This document shows, piece after piece, positions 17,543 through 27,225 of a stretch of DNA of 64,000 nucleotides. The translations under genes were made by a program, and so were the position numbers. The stretch's first letter is position 1; each line of letters begins with the position of its first letter. The notes under the pieces were generated by a model that saw nothing but the letters and a program-made list of their open reading frames with translations, was not told the DNA's origin and ran no database searches. The DNA comes from Hoylesella marshii DSM 16973 = JCM 13450 (lineage in GTDB: Bacteria; Bacteroidota; Bacteroidia; Bacteroidales; Bacteroidaceae): positions 1,986,107 to 2,050,106 of the forward strand of contig NZ_GL397214.1 of assembly GCF_000146675.1 (NCBI RefSeq), written 5' to 3'.

Positions 17543-18688
17543 ATGTCAGCTGTTGAAATAAGAAAAGTCTCCACCAAGAAAGACTTAAAGGCATTCATTG
17601 AATTTCATTACGACTTGTATGCAGGCAACCCGTACGACGTGCCCAACCTTTATAGCGACGAGCTCAATACGCTGAGCAAAGACAAAAACGCAGCTTTCGA
17701 TTTTTGCGAGGCGGAATATTTCCTCGCCTACAAAGACAACCGCGTCGTCGGACGCATCGCAGCCATCATCAACCATAAAGCCAACAAAAAATGGGAGCGT
17801 AAAAGCGTGCGCTTCGGCTGGATTGATTTCATCGACGACCGCGAAGTCTCTGCCGCTCTGCTCCGCGCCGTCGAAGACTACGGACGCGCCCACGGCATGC
17901 AAGAGATTGTAGGACCGCTCGGCTTCACCGATATGGACCCCGAAGGCATGCTCACAGCAGGATTCGACCATCTCGGCACCATGCCCACCGCCTACAACTA
18001 CCCCTATTATCCCAAGCACATCGAGGCACTCGGTGGCTACGAAAAAGACAATGACTACGTGGAATACAAGATGAATGTCCCCGATGAAATCCCCGAGAAA
18101 TATACCAAAATCGCACAAATGGTGAGTGAACGCTACAACCTGCGCATCAAAAAACTCACCAAGAAAGACATCTTCCAAGGCGGATACGGAACACGCATCT
18201 TCGAACTTATCAACGCCACATTCAAAGACCTTTACGGCTATTCCGAACTCTCCCCGCGCCAAATCCGACAGTACGTCAACATGTACTTCCCCTACGCCGA
18301 CCTCAACCTCGTCACACTCATCGAAGATTGGAACGCCGACCGCAAACTCATAGGCGTAGGCATCACGTTCCCCTCCCTCTCCCGAGCACTCCAACGATGC
18401 CGACGCGGACGACTCCTCCCCTTCGGATGGTACCACCTCCTGCGCGCCATCAAGTTCCACAAAACAGATTCCGTAGACCTCCTCCTCATCGGCGTACTCC
18501 CCGAATACAGAGCAAAAGGAGCCAACGCACTCCTCTTCGCCGACCTCATTCCCTATTACCAACGCTACGGATTCAAATGGGCGGAAAGCCAAATCGAAAT
18601 GGAAACCAACCTCAACGTACAAAGCCAATGGGGGCCTCTCAATCCACACATGCACAAACGACGCCGCTGCTACAAACGCGCACTCTGA
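17543..18688 (+). CDS. GNAT-like N-acetyltransferase-fold protein of unknown substrate
   Basis: 381 residues. The N-terminal part (about 1-160) has the GNAT-type strand and loop [19 protein letters not shown] and a conserved [11 protein letters not shown] segment. The C-terminal part includes [22 protein letters not shown], which resembles the acetyl-CoA-binding R/Q-x-x-G-x-G/A loop. This two-domain protein is common in Bacteroidetes without a known role. It precedes parE by 19 bp on the same strand and probably shares its transcript. The coding strand is strikingly rich in C-ending codons, and a 381-codon open frame runs antisense to it. Confidence 0.7.
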   Translation: MSAVEIRKVSTKKDLKAFIEFHYDLYAGNPYDVPNLYSDELNTLSKDKNAAFDFCEAEYFLAYKDNRVVGRIAAIINHKANKKWERKSVRFGWIDFIDDREVSAALLRAVEDYGRAHGMQEIVGPLGFTDMDPEGMLTAGFDHLGTMPTAYNYPYYPKHIEALGGYEKDNDYVEYKMNVPDEIPEKYTKIAQMVSERYNLRIKKLTKKDIFQGGYGTRIFELINATFKDLYGYSELSPRQIRQYVNMYFPYADLNLVTLIEDWNADRKLIGVGITFPSLSRALQRCRRGRLLPFGWYHLLRAIKFHKTDSVDLLLIGVLPEYRAKGANALLFADLIPYYQRYGFKWAESQIEMETNLNVQSQWGPLNPHMHKRRRCYKRAL

Positions 18689-18707
18689 CAAGCATATCGA
18701 CAACAAA

Positions 18708-20639
18708 ATGAAACCCGACGAAAACATCATTTACAACGACGATAACATCCGCCACCTCTCCGACATGGAACACGTCCGCACGCGACCGGGCATGTACATC
18801 GGACGACTCGGCGACGGCTCCCTCCCCGAAGACGGCATCTACGTTCTCCTCAAAGAAGTCATCGACAACTCCATCGACGAATTCAAAATGCACGCCGGAA
18901 AACGCATCGACATCGACATCGACGACAACCTCCGCGTCACCGTACGAGACTACGGAAGAGGCATCCCCCAAGGAAAGCTCATCGAAGCCGTCAGCATGCT
19001 CAACACCGGAGGAAAATACGACTCCAAAGCCTTCAAAAAAAGCGTCGGGCTCAACGGCGTCGGACTCAAAGCCGTCAATGCCCTCAGCACACGATTCGAG
19101 GTGCGCTCCTACCGCGACTCCCAAGTACGCACAGCCATCTTCGAACGCGGACAGCTCATCACCGACACCACCACACCCTCCGACGACGAAAGCGGCACAC
19201 TCGTCGCCTTCACACCCGACAACACCATGTTCCTCAACTACCGATTCCACGACGACATCGTAGAGGACATGCTGCGCAACTACACCTACCTCAACACCGG
19301 CCTCGCCATCATCTGCAACGGACGACGCATCCTCTCGCGAAACGGACTCGAAGACCTCCTGCAAGACACCATGACCAACGACGGCCTCTACCCCATCGTA
19401 CACCTCGCCGCCGACGACATCGAAATCGCCTTCACACACGCCAACCAATACGGCGAAGAATACCACTCCTTCGTCAACGGACAACACACCACACAAGGAG
19501 GAACACACCAGAGCGCATTCAAAGAACACATCGCCAAAACCATCCGGGAATTTGCCGGAAAATCCTTCGACTCCAGCGACATCCGCAATGGACTCGTCGC
19601 CGCCATCGCCATCAACGTCGAAGAACCCATGTTCGAGAGCCAGACCAAAATCAAACTCGGCTCCCTCACCATGGCACCCGATGGCATCAGCATCAACAAA
19701 TACGTCGGTGACTTCCTCAAAACAGAACTCGACAACTTCCTCCACAAAAATCCCGACATCGCCGAAGCCATCCTCGCCAAAGTCCAAGAAAACGAACGAG
19801 AGCGAAAGGCCATGGCCGGCGTCACCAAACTCGCCCGCGAACGCGCCAAGAAAGCCAACCTCCACAACCGAAAACTGCGCGACTGCCGCATCCACTACAG
19901 CGACGTCAAAGACCCGCGCAAGGAGGAAGCCTGCATCTTTATTACCGAGGGAGACTCCGCCAGCGGAAGCATCACCAAGAGCCGCGACGTCAACACCCAA
20001 GCCGTCTTCTCCCTGCGCGGAAAACCCCTCAACTCCTTCGGACTTACCAAGAAAGTGGTCTATGAAAACGAGGAATTCAACCTCTTACAGGCTGCCCTCG
20101 ACATCGAAGACGGCCTCGACACACTGCGCTACAACAAAGTCATCGTCGCCACCGACGCCGACGTCGATGGCATGCATATCCGACTGCTCATCATCACCTT
20201 CTTCCTCCAATTCTTCCCTGAACTTATCAAAAAAGGTCACGTCTACGTCCTGCAAACCCCGCTCTTTCGCGTCCGCAACCGCCGCACCCGAATCGCCGAC
20301 AAGACCGTAGTGGCGAACTTCGACGAAAAGGCCACCGCCGGCAGTCGCAAAGCCGATTTCATTACCCGCTACTGCTATTCCGACGAAGAGAGACTCACGG
20401 CCATCCGGGAATTAGGCCCCGAACCCGAGATAACGCGCTTCAAAGGCCTCGGCGAAATATCGCCCGAGGAGTTCGCCCACTTCATAGGTGCCGACATGAG
20501 GCTCGAACAGGTAACCTTGCACAAAAACGACCAAGTACAACGCTTGTTAGAGTACTATATGGGCAAGAACACCATGGAACGGCAAAACTTTATCATCAAC
20601 AACCTCGTCATAGAAGAAGACAAGCCCAACGGAGAGTGA
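18708..20639 (+). CDS. parE: DNA topoisomerase IV subunit B (ParE/GyrB-type)
   Basis: 643 residues. GHKL ATPase domain: [23 protein letters not shown] (metal-binding Asn-Glu), DYGRGIP, and [14 protein letters not shown] as the ATP lid. The TOPRIM domain has [15 protein letters not shown] and the [10 protein letters not shown] acidic motif; the C-terminal [13 protein letters not shown] block is typical. It is the ATPase half of a type II topoisomerase that decatenates chromosomes with ParC, which is not in the window. ParE and GyrB are hard to separate, but the short length and DNA-binding region fit ParE. Codon use is heavily C-ended, and a 453-codon antisense frame is open opposite it. Confidence 0.9.
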   Translation: MKPDENIIYNDDNIRHLSDMEHVRTRPGMYIGRLGDGSLPEDGIYVLLKEVIDNSIDEFKMHAGKRIDIDIDDNLRVTVRDYGRGIPQGKLIEAVSMLNTGGKYDSKAFKKSVGLNGVGLKAVNALSTRFEVRSYRDSQVRTAIFERGQLITDTTTPSDDESGTLVAFTPDNTMFLNYRFHDDIVEDMLRNYTYLNTGLAIICNGRRILSRNGLEDLLQDTMTNDGLYPIVHLAADDIEIAFTHANQYGEEYHSFVNGQHTTQGGTHQSAFKEHIAKTIREFAGKSFDSSDIRNGLVAAIAINVEEPMFESQTKIKLGSLTMAPDGISINKYVGDFLKTELDNFLHKNPDIAEAILAKVQENERERKAMAGVTKLARERAKKANLHNRKLRDCRIHYSDVKDPRKEEACIFITEGDSASGSITKSRDVNTQAVFSLRGKPLNSFGLTKKVVYENEEFNLLQAALDIEDGLDTLRYNKVIVATDADVDGMHIRLLIITFFLQFFPELIKKGHVYVLQTPLFRVRNRRTRIADKTVVANFDEKATAGSRKADFITRYCYSDEERLTAIRELGPEPEITRFKGLGEISPEEFAHFIGADMRLEQVTLHKNDQVQRLLEYYMGKNTMERQNFIINNLVIEEDKPNGE

Positions 20640-20667
20640 TTAAAAACAAAAATAGTTCCTTCCCAAG

Positions 20668-20717
20668 CCGTTCCCTCCTATGTATTTTCTCATACACCCG
20701 GGAGGGAATGGATTTTT
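20668..20717 (+). terminator. Terminator after parE
   Basis: CCGTTCCCTCC pairs with GGGAGGGAATGG across a roughly 21-nt loop and is followed by ATTTTTT. Confidence 0.75.
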
Positions 20718-21004
20718 TCATGCCGTAACCTCTATATACCTCTTTGAGTTGCTTCCGATACCAACTACTTTTATATCGGAGCTCTCATCTTTATATAGGT
20801 GGATAGCTAAAACTGATTTTTAGGCGGCAGATGAAGTAAGGAAGATATGTAAAAGGGAGAATAATTGATAAAATGAACGATGAATAATTAATTTTATGGA
20901 TTTTTACTCATTATTTATGATATAAATAATCAGAATTGTGGACTTTTACTAACTATATCCATGTATTTTTAAAACAAAAAAAGCTTGGAGATAGAAAAAA
21001 TGAT
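20718..21004. other. AT-rich intergenic stretch
   Basis: Clearly more AT-rich than the flanking genes. No gene, tRNA or repeat is recognised; it leads into the -7-like box TATATTTG at 21005-21012. Confidence 0.5.
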
Positions 21005-21034
21005 TATATTTGCAGGTATTAAAAACCAATAGCT

Positions 21035-21571
21035 ATGAATAGAAATGATTTCTATGACTTCGAGGAACTTGAATATTACGAAAAGCGTAAATTTCATAGC
21101 CTCGAAATGAATATACCTCCTCAATTCACATTTGATGACTTGTATATTATTCCATTCTCTAAAAAACGAATATTCGATGAGAATGGCAATGTACATTACA
21201 TTGCTATCGAGCGCAATTTTTCTCCATCCGGAATATATTTACTCGATGAACTTGTGAAAGAAATCTATCACGACACCTTTTCAGCTCATTCTTTTTGCAA
21301 GGAAAGGAAACTCGAGGAGCGACAACTCCAAGCATTTGTTACGATACTTACCGGAATGACCCCGAGCACACTATTCACACGGTGGAAGATAAGAAACGCA
21401 TTGATGTACCTGCGATACACGGATATGGATATAGGTCAAGTGGCTATAGAGAGCGGATTCAGAACCTCGGGAGCCATGCGCCATGCACTGCAGTCCACAA
21501 AAGAACTAAAGCCCACCACTCTGCGTCGCTTTCTACAGCAAAAAAACGATTTGGGACGTTACATTCGTTAA
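21035..21571 (+). CDS. AraC-type HTH protein, C-terminal DNA-binding domain only
   Basis: 178 residues, shorter than the roughly 290 of a full AraC regulator. Residues about 68-175 contain the two-helix-turn-helix signature: an LVKEIYHDTF first helix, TLFTRWKIRNALMYLRYTD linker helix and DIGQVAIESGFRTSGAMRHAL second HTH, followed by TTLRRFL. The first 65 residues match no sensor domain known to me. Composition is more AT-rich than its neighbours. A -7 box TATATTTG is at 21005-21012, but the nearest TTG (20985) is only 17 bp upstream of it. A transcriptional regulator is likely; its target is unknown. Confidence 0.75.
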   Translation: MNRNDFYDFEELEYYEKRKFHSLEMNIPPQFTFDDLYIIPFSKKRIFDENGNVHYIAIERNFSPSGIYLLDELVKEIYHDTFSAHSFCKERKLEERQLQAFVTILTGMTPSTLFTRWKIRNALMYLRYTDMDIGQVAIESGFRTSGAMRHALQSTKELKPTTLRRFLQQKNDLGRYIR

Positions 21572-21636
21572 GCGGAGTTATCAAACATCCTTTTTCTGAT
21601 TCCCTTTTCATTCATTTACTTATAAAACATACCCTT

Positions 21637-23283
21637 ATGAACAATTCCTTAAAAGATAGAGCTTTCAACATGACTCATTTCATCTACTTTGATTTAAAAT
21701 TACTGCTTTTCTTGCTCTTTGCTATGGGTTGGATGATGCCTACAGCCAATGCACAGACCACCATTCGGTTAGGCAGAGAGTCGCCGATTTATAAATTGCA
21801 GTTTGCTGAAATGGCCATTAATAATTTATATGTCGATTCAGTCAACGAAGAGAGCTTAGTGGAAGATGCGATACGCGGCATGCTCGAAAAACTCGATCCA
21901 CATTCTTCTTATATCTCTGCCAAAGAAGTGAAAGCAATGAATGAGCCGCTGCAAGGTAGTTTCGATGGTATCGGTATTCAGTTCAATGTATTTACAGATA
22001 CACTCATGGTTGTGCAAACTATCTCCGGTGGTCCGTCAGCTCGTGCCGGTATTCTTGCCGGCGACCGAATTGTAAATGTAGATGATACCGTTATCGCCGG
22101 TGTGAAGCTCTCGCGCGAAGAAATGGTGCGCAAACTTCGTGGTACTCATGGCTCGATAGTCAGAGTAGGCATCATACGTCCGGGTATCAAAGGCATGCTA
22201 TCATTCTCTATCAAACGTGACAAGATTCCTTTGTATTCTGTCGATGCAGTTTATATGATTCGTCCCGGCATTGGTTATATCCGTATCGGCAATTTTGCCG
22301 CAACTACATACAACGAGTTCATGAATGCACTCTCTCGCCTGAGAAGCAAAGGAATGCAGCATTTGATACTCGACTTGCAGGAAAATGGCGGCGGCTATAT
22401 GGAAGCAGCCGTAAAAGTAGCCAACGAGTTTCTCGACAAGGGAGACATGATTGTTTATACCAAGGGCAGGAATTATGTACAGAATGCCGAATACCGCGCA
22501 GATGGCAACGGATGTATGCGCAAGGGGCAAATTGTAGTATTGATAGATGAATTTTCTGCTTCTGCCTCTGAAATTGTAGCGGGAGCTTTGCAAGACCAAG
22601 ACCGCGGCACTATCGTTGGCCGCAGGTCTTTCGGAAAAGGTCTTGTGCAGCGTCCCGTAGACCTTCCGGATGGCAGCATGATTCGTTTAACCATAGCCCA
22701 TTACTATACACCTGCCGGCCGTTGCATTCAAAAGCCCTATCGGAAAGGCGGACTACGCGACTATGCTTCTGAACTTGATAACCGACTAAAAAGAGGCGAG
22801 CTCATGCACGCCGACAGCATTCATTTTGCCGATTCACTACGCTACAAGACGCTCCGCTTAGGTCGCACGGTATATGGAGGCGGCGGCATCATGCCCGATG
22901 ACTTTGTTTCGCTCGATACGCTCCATTTCACGAGCTTTCACCGCAAGCTCATGGCCAAAAGCATTATTATCAATGCTCATTTGCGCTACTTCGACCAACA
23001 TCGGAAACGTCTCAAAGCCCTATATAAGAGCTTCGATGATTTTAACTCCCGCTACGAAGTGCCCGCCGAGGAGCTCGACAGCATTTTAGCTGAAGGCGAG
23101 CGATTGGACATCAAACCCGCAGATGCCGAAGAACGCCGCCGCACGCTCGACTACATCCGCATGCAGCTGAAAGGTCTCGTCGCCCGTGATTTATGGAATG
23201 TCAGCGAGTATTTCCAAGTTGTCAATGAGAAATCCGACATAGTGAACCGAGCTTTACATATCTTGCAACAGTCAGCTCGGTAG
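21637..23283 (+). CDS. S41 family C-terminal processing peptidase
   Basis: 548 residues from ATG 21637; a second possible start is at 21670. An N-terminal signal or anchor helix (LKLLLFLLFAMGWMMPTANAQ) exports it. A PDZ domain follows (about residues 95-180, GIGIQFNVFTDTLMVVQTIS and AGILAGDRIVNVDD). The S41 domain has GYIRIGNFAATTYNEF, LDLQENGGGYMEAAV, the Ser region DEFSASASEIVAGAL and the Lys region GRRSFGKGLVQ. The family cleaves periplasmic proteins near the C-terminus using a Ser-Lys dyad. The longer frame from 21295 overlaps the AraC gene in another frame and is not used. Confidence 0.88.
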   Translation: MNNSLKDRAFNMTHFIYFDLKLLLFLLFAMGWMMPTANAQTTIRLGRESPIYKLQFAEMAINNLYVDSVNEESLVEDAIRGMLEKLDPHSSYISAKEVKAMNEPLQGSFDGIGIQFNVFTDTLMVVQTISGGPSARAGILAGDRIVNVDDTVIAGVKLSREEMVRKLRGTHGSIVRVGIIRPGIKGMLSFSIKRDKIPLYSVDAVYMIRPGIGYIRIGNFAATTYNEFMNALSRLRSKGMQHLILDLQENGGGYMEAAVKVANEFLDKGDMIVYTKGRNYVQNAEYRADGNGCMRKGQIVVLIDEFSASASEIVAGALQDQDRGTIVGRRSFGKGLVQRPVDLPDGSMIRLTIAHYYTPAGRCIQKPYRKGGLRDYASELDNRLKRGELMHADSIHFADSLRYKTLRLGRTVYGGGGIMPDDFVSLDTLHFTSFHRKLMAKSIIINAHLRYFDQHRKRLKALYKSFDDFNSRYEVPAEELDSILAEGERLDIKPADAEERRRTLDYIRMQLKGLVARDLWNVSEYFQVVNEKSDIVNRALHILQQSAR

Positions 23284-23307
23284 TGACTGTTGCAAGAGCC
23301 TCCCGAC

Positions 23308-24873
23308 TTAGAACTCGGAAGTGAAATGAAAGTGAATGTGCTCGAAATCCTGCTGTGCCATGGCGAGTACATAGCTCGAATCAGCGAGGAACACGTCTCG
23401 TCCGTCTCTGTCTTTCGCCATGTACTGGTATTTCCGCTTTTTGAAGGCAGCTAATTCGTCGTCGGAGTCGGCATCAATCCAGCAGGCCTTGAATAAATGT
23501 ACCGGTTGCCAGCGGCACAAGGCGTTGTACTCATGTTCCAAGCGGTATTGGATGACCTCAAACTGAAGTTGTCCGACTGTTCCGATAATTCGCCTGCCAT
23601 CGAAGTCTTTGACAAAAAGCTGTGCGACCCCCTCATCCATCAACTGCTCTACGCCCTTGATGAATTGTTTGCTGCGCATGGGATCGGCGTTCTCGATGTA
23701 TTTGAAAAGTTCCGGTGAGAAGGAAGGCAAGCCTTTGAAGTGGAGTTGTTCGCCTTCGGACAAGGTGTCGCCGATTTTGAAGACGCCGTTGTCGGGCAGG
23801 CCTACGATGTCGCCGGCGTAGGCTTCGTCTATCGTGCTCTTGCGCTGGGCGAGGAACTGTGTGGGGGAGGAGAAGCGCATCGTTTTCCCCTGCGCGACGT
23901 GTAAATAGGGCTTGTTGCGCTCAAATCGCCCGCTGCAGACCTTGCAGAAGGCGATGCAGGAGCGGTGGTTGGGGTCGATGTTGGCTGTAATCTTGAAGAT
24001 GAAGCCGGTGAACTTCTGTTCGTCGGGTTGCACGATGCGCTCGACGGCTGCGACCGGCCGCGGACTTGGTGCGATGCGTACGAAGCAGTCGAGGAGCTCC
24101 TGCACGCCGAAATTGTTGAGCGCGCTGCCGAAGAAGACGGGCGCGAGGCGTGCGTCGAGGTAGTCGGCCACGTCGAAGGGGGGATAAACGCCCTCGACGA
24201 GCTGCAAGTCGTCGCGGAGTTTGCGGGCATCGGCATCGCCTACGTGGGCTTCGAGCTCGGTGCTGCTGATGTCTACCTCGACGGTTTCGGTGACGCGTTG
24301 TTTGTCGGGTCGGAAGAGGTTGAGGCGTTGCTCGTAGATGTTGTAGACGCCTTGGAACTTTGCCCCCTGATTGATAGGCCACGAGAGCGGGCGGACTTGT
24401 ATTTGGAGTTCGTGTTCGAGTTCGTCGAGTAGGTCGAACGGGTCGCGTCCTTCGCGGTCCATCTTGTTGATGAAGATGATGACGGGGGTGTTTCTCATGC
24501 GGCAGACTTCCATGAGGCGGCGTGTTTGGGTCTCGACGCCTTTGGCTCCGTCTACGACGATGATGACGGAATCGACGGCAGTGAGGGTTCGGTAGGTATC
24601 TTCGGCGAAGTCTTGGTGGCCTGGTGTGTCGAGGATATTTACTTTGTAGTCGCCGTAGTCGAACTCCATGACGGAGGTGGATACGGAGATGCCGCGTTGC
24701 TTTTCGATGTCCATCCAGTCGGATGTGGCGGACTTTCTTATTTTGTTGTTTTTAACGGCGCCGGCGACTTGGATTTGTCCTCCAAAGAGGAGGAACTTCT
24801 CGGTGAGTGTGGTTTTGCCGGCGTCGGGGTGGGATATGATGGCGAAGGTGCGTCTTCTTTCTATTTCGTTCAT
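23308..24873 (-). CDS. prfC: Peptide chain release factor 3
   Basis: 521 residues, standard length. GTPase motifs: G1 SHPDAGKTT (14-22), switch [10 protein letters not shown] (about 84-91) and G4 NKMD (about 138-141). RF3-specific features include the [20 protein letters not shown] switch I region and the domain III segment [20 protein letters not shown]3 recycles RF1 and RF2 from the ribosome after termination. It is the last gene of a minus-strand run with rfbD 18 bp upstream. Like rfbD, its coding strand is rich in C-ending codons. Confidence 0.95.
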   Translation of the reverse strand: MNEIERRRTFAIISHPDAGKTTLTEKFLLFGGQIQVAGAVKNNKIRKSATSDWMDIEKQRGISVSTSVMEFDYGDYKVNILDTPGHQDFAEDTYRTLTAVDSVIIVVDGAKGVETQTRRLMEVCRMRNTPVIIFINKMDREGRDPFDLLDELEHELQIQVRPLSWPINQGAKFQGVYNIYEQRLNLFRPDKQRVTETVEVDISSTELEAHVGDADARKLRDDLQLVEGVYPPFDVADYLDARLAPVFFGSALNNFGVQELLDCFVRIAPSPRPVAAVERIVQPDEQKFTGFIFKITANIDPNHRSCIAFCKVCSGRFERNKPYLHVAQGKTMRFSSPTQFLAQRKSTIDEAYAGDIVGLPDNGVFKIGDTLSEGEQLHFKGLPSFSPELFKYIENADPMRSKQFIKGVEQLMDEGVAQLFVKDFDGRRIIGTVGQLQFEVIQYRLEHEYNALCRWQPVHLFKACWIDADSDDELAAFKKRKYQYMAKDRDGRDVFLADSSYVLAMAQQDFEHIHFHFTSEF

Positions 24874-24891
24874 AGGTGTAGCGGGTTTGGA

Positions 24892-25746
24892 TTAGGCTTC
24901 GAGCCGGTCGATGCAGTGGTTGAGTGCGTCTTCCCAATGTCGGATTTCGATGCCGAGTGTGCGTTTGATTTTCGTTTTGTCGAGCAGCGAATAGAATGGT
25001 CGCTGGGCGGGTGTGGGATATTCGGCCGTGTGCAAGGGGTGGACGGTGCAGGTGTGGATGCGGGCGATGCGATGGATGGCGACGGCGAAGTCGTACCACG
25101 AAGTTGCGCCTTCATTGGTGAAGTGATAGATGCCGGCCGGTAAGGGCTTGCGCAAGGCTGCGACGATGGCGATGGCAAGGTCGTGGGCGTAGGTCGGTGT
25201 GCCGATTTGGTCGAAGACGACGCCGAGGTTTTCGCGTTCGCGTCCTAAGCGGAGCATGGTTTTCACGAAGTTGTTGCCGAACGGACTGTAGAGCCATGCC
25301 GTGCGGATGACGATGGTGTCGGGGCATGCGGCGATGGCGGCGCGTTCTCCGGAGAGCTTTGTTTGTCCGTAAACGCCTGTGGGGCGGGGGGTGTCGGTCT
25401 CGGTATAGGGTTGATGGGCGGTGCCGTCGAAGACGTAGTCGGTTGAGATTTGAATGAGTCGTCCGCCGTGTTTGGCCATCGCGCGGGCGAGGTATTCGGG
25501 GGCAAGGGCGTTGAGGATGCGGCATCGTTCGGCATCTTCTTCGGCTTTGTCTACAGCGGTATAGGCGGCGCAGTTTACGATGGAATCGATGCGATGTTTG
25601 TCTACGTAGGCTTCGATGGCTGTGGGGTCGGTGATGTCGAGTTCTTCGATGTCGGCGTTTGTCCAGCGGATGTCGTCGTTTTCTTTTTGCAACAGGCGGA
25701 GTTCTCTACCGAGCTGTCCGTTGCATCCGGTTATCAATACGTTCAT
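24892..25746 (-). CDS. rfbD: dTDP-4-dehydrorhamnose reductase
   Basis: 284 residues. The N-terminal Rossmann motif is GCNGQLGRELR (residues 7-17). The catalytic Thr/Tyr/Lys set is in ISTDYVFDG and GVYGQTKLSGE (YxxxK), and the substrate loop is RTAWLYSPFGNNFVKTML. It makes dTDP-L-rhamnose, the last step of the RmlABCD pathway; rmlA, rmlB and rmlC are not adjacent. It lies in an operon with the DUF4924 gene (28 bp upstream) and prfC (18 bp downstream), an order usual in Bacteroidales. Confidence 0.93.
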   Translation of the reverse strand: MNVLITGCNGQLGRELRLLQKENDDIRWTNADIEELDITDPTAIEAYVDKHRIDSIVNCAAYTAVDKAEEDAERCRILNALAPEYLARAMAKHGGRLIQISTDYVFDGTAHQPYTETDTPRPTGVYGQTKLSGERAAIAACPDTIVIRTAWLYSPFGNNFVKTMLRLGRERENLGVVFDQIGTPTYAHDLAIAIVAALRKPLPAGIYHFTNEGATSWYDFAVAIHRIARIHTCTVHPLHTAEYPTPAQRPFYSLLDKTKIKRTLGIEIRHWEDALNHCIDRLEA

Positions 25747-25773
25747 GTTATCAAGTGGATGGTCTGTTTTCTT

Positions 25774-26322
25774 TTATTCGTCCTCGAAGCGGAGGCCTTC
25801 GGTTTTGTCCTTTTGATAGTAGTCGGCGAGCATGCCGATGAAGGTGGTGATTTCGGTGATGGCATGCTGTGTCTCGGTGCTTATGTTTTTTTTCTGCAAT
25901 CGCAGCAGCATCACGCCGTAGAGGGATTCGAGGCAGGTTTCGATTTCGTCTTTTTCTTTGTCGCCGCGGTTGCGAAGCTCTACGATAAAGGGCAGCACTT
26001 TGTAATATTCTGCCGTGTAGAAGGGGAATTTATTGGAGCGGAGCAGCATGGCGTGCAGCTCTCTGAGCTGTTCGACCACGAGTTTGTTGATTTGCAGATG
26101 TCCGCGTTCCCGGCATCCTTCTTCGTTCATCATGCGCACGAGGTTGCCGTACCAATCGGTCATCTCTTCTTTTTGTGTGTCGGAATAGGAGAAGTTTCCG
26201 ATATATTCTTTACGGATGCGGCTCAGCGAGCAGTCGTATGCGCGGATGAGGTCTTCTACCTGCCACATATACAGCAGGTATTCGGCAATGCTTTTTTTTC
26301 GTAATTCTTGTGCAATATACAT
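25774..26322 (-). CDS. DUF4924 family protein of unknown function
   Basis: 182 residues from the ATG at 26320-26322 (MYIAQELRKKSIAEYLLYMW); a 22-residue longer frame is not supported. It is all-helical and charged, with no signal peptide and no catalytic motif. The RKKSIAEYLLYMWQVEDLIRA start is the conserved block of DUF4924, a Bacteroidetes-only family. The position between a LysE exporter and rfbD is conserved, but gives no clue to its role. Confidence 0.75.
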   Translation of the reverse strand: MYIAQELRKKSIAEYLLYMWQVEDLIRAYDCSLSRIRKEYIGNFSYSDTQKEEMTDWYGNLVRMMNEEGCRERGHLQINKLVVEQLRELHAMLLRSNKFPFYTAEYYKVLPFIVELRNRGDKEKDEIETCLESLYGVMLLRLQKKNISTETQHAITEITTFIGMLADYYQKDKTEGLRFEDE

Positions 26323-26398
26323 CTTGTCGAAGTTGGTTGAGCATGTATTGGGGCGTGTGCGGGTCTCTTCCGAAATGCTTGGAAGCATCTTTGCGCCG

Positions 26399-27067
26399 TC
26401 AATATTGGAACGTGTAGATGTTGAAAAGGGTTCCTATGAGCATGAGAATGGAGAAGAATACCACGACGCCCCCGATAATCTTGTTGATTAACAGGATTCC
26501 GTCGTTGGTGAAACGGCCGCGTATCTTATCGATGAGCCACGTCAGTCCGAACCACCACAGCAGTGCGCCGAGCACGATGCCGAGGAATCCCATGCCTGTC
26601 TCCAGCGGGTGTCCGGGCATGACAAAGGCAAATTGCGCGAAACACGCCACGAAGAGAAAGAGAATCAAAGGATTGGAAAACGTGACTAAAAAGGCAGTCA
26701 CGCCGTTGTGGATAAGCGTCCCTTTCTTGTTGCCGCTCACGTGCATCTTCTTTGTGGGATTGCTTTTGAAGCAATACAGCCCGAAGAGCATGAGCATCAC
26801 GCTGCCAAACAGCTGCAATACAAACCGCGTGTGAGGCTGTGTAATCAAGTCCATGATAAAACTCATGCCAAGTCCTGCGATGAGAGCATAGATGATGTCG
26901 CTCACGCAAGCCCCGACTCCGGTCACAAAACCGTACCATCGGCCTTTGTTCAACGTGCGTTGCACACACAAGACTCCTACCGGTCCCATAGGCGCTGAGG
27001 CGAAGATTCCAATGAGAACGCCTTTTAAAGCCAAGTCTAAAATATCGATATGAAAAGGAAATGGCAT
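26399..27067 (-). CDS. LysE family amino-acid exporter
   Basis: 222 residues with about six membrane helices. The LysE signature is APMGPVGVLCVQRTLNKGRWYGFVTGVGACVSD in the first third (about 26-58), followed by KKGTLIHNGVTAFLVTFSNP. Inner-membrane exporter of amino acids or related metabolites; substrate unknown. The start at 27067 is chosen because a good -7 box ends only 9 bp upstream (27076), making the transcript nearly leaderless; an earlier ATG at 27106 lies inside the promoter. First gene of the lysE-DUF4924-rfbD-prfC run. Confidence 0.85.
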   Translation of the reverse strand: MPFPFHIDILDLALKGVLIGIFASAPMGPVGVLCVQRTLNKGRWYGFVTGVGACVSDIIYALIAGLGMSFIMDLITQPHTRFVLQLFGSVMLMLFGLYCFKSNPTKKMHVSGNKKGTLIHNGVTAFLVTFSNPLILFLFVACFAQFAFVMPGHPLETGMGFLGIVLGALLWWFGLTWLIDKIRGRFTNDGILLINKIIGGVVVFFSILMLIGTLFNIYTFQY

Positions 27068-27075
27068 AGTGGCTG

Positions 27076-27107
27076 CAAAGTTGCGAAAATAAAGTGAGAT
27101 GAGCAAA
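27076..27107 (-). promoter_or_regulatory. Promoter for lysE-DUF4924-rfbD-prfC
   Basis: Minus strand TTTG (27104-27107), 20-bp spacer, CAACTTTG (27076-27083), one mismatch from TAnnTTTG. It is divergent from the glucokinase promoter, the two -33 boxes being 15 bp apart. Confidence 0.65.
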
Positions 27108-27122
27108 TTTCAGTCTTAAAAG

Positions 27123-27153
27123 TTTGCACACTACCATATTTTTCATAACTTTG
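27123..27153 (+). promoter_or_regulatory. Promoter for the ROK glucokinase gene
   Basis: TTTG at 27123-27126, 19-bp spacer, TAACTTTG at 27146-27153. Confidence 0.75.
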
Positions 27154-27225
27154 TCAGAGTTATCAGGATAAACGTATCCTCCCTTATCGTAAACATCAAC
27201 TATTATATCAAACAACTAAACGAGT

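Noticed and set aside
18639..20000. 453-codon open frame on the minus strand opposite parE (and 381 codons at 17585-18730)
   Set aside because: The frames exist because the sense genes use C-ending codons almost exclusively. The predicted peptides are Val/Asp/Gly/Phe-rich without motifs, and parE itself is unmistakable.
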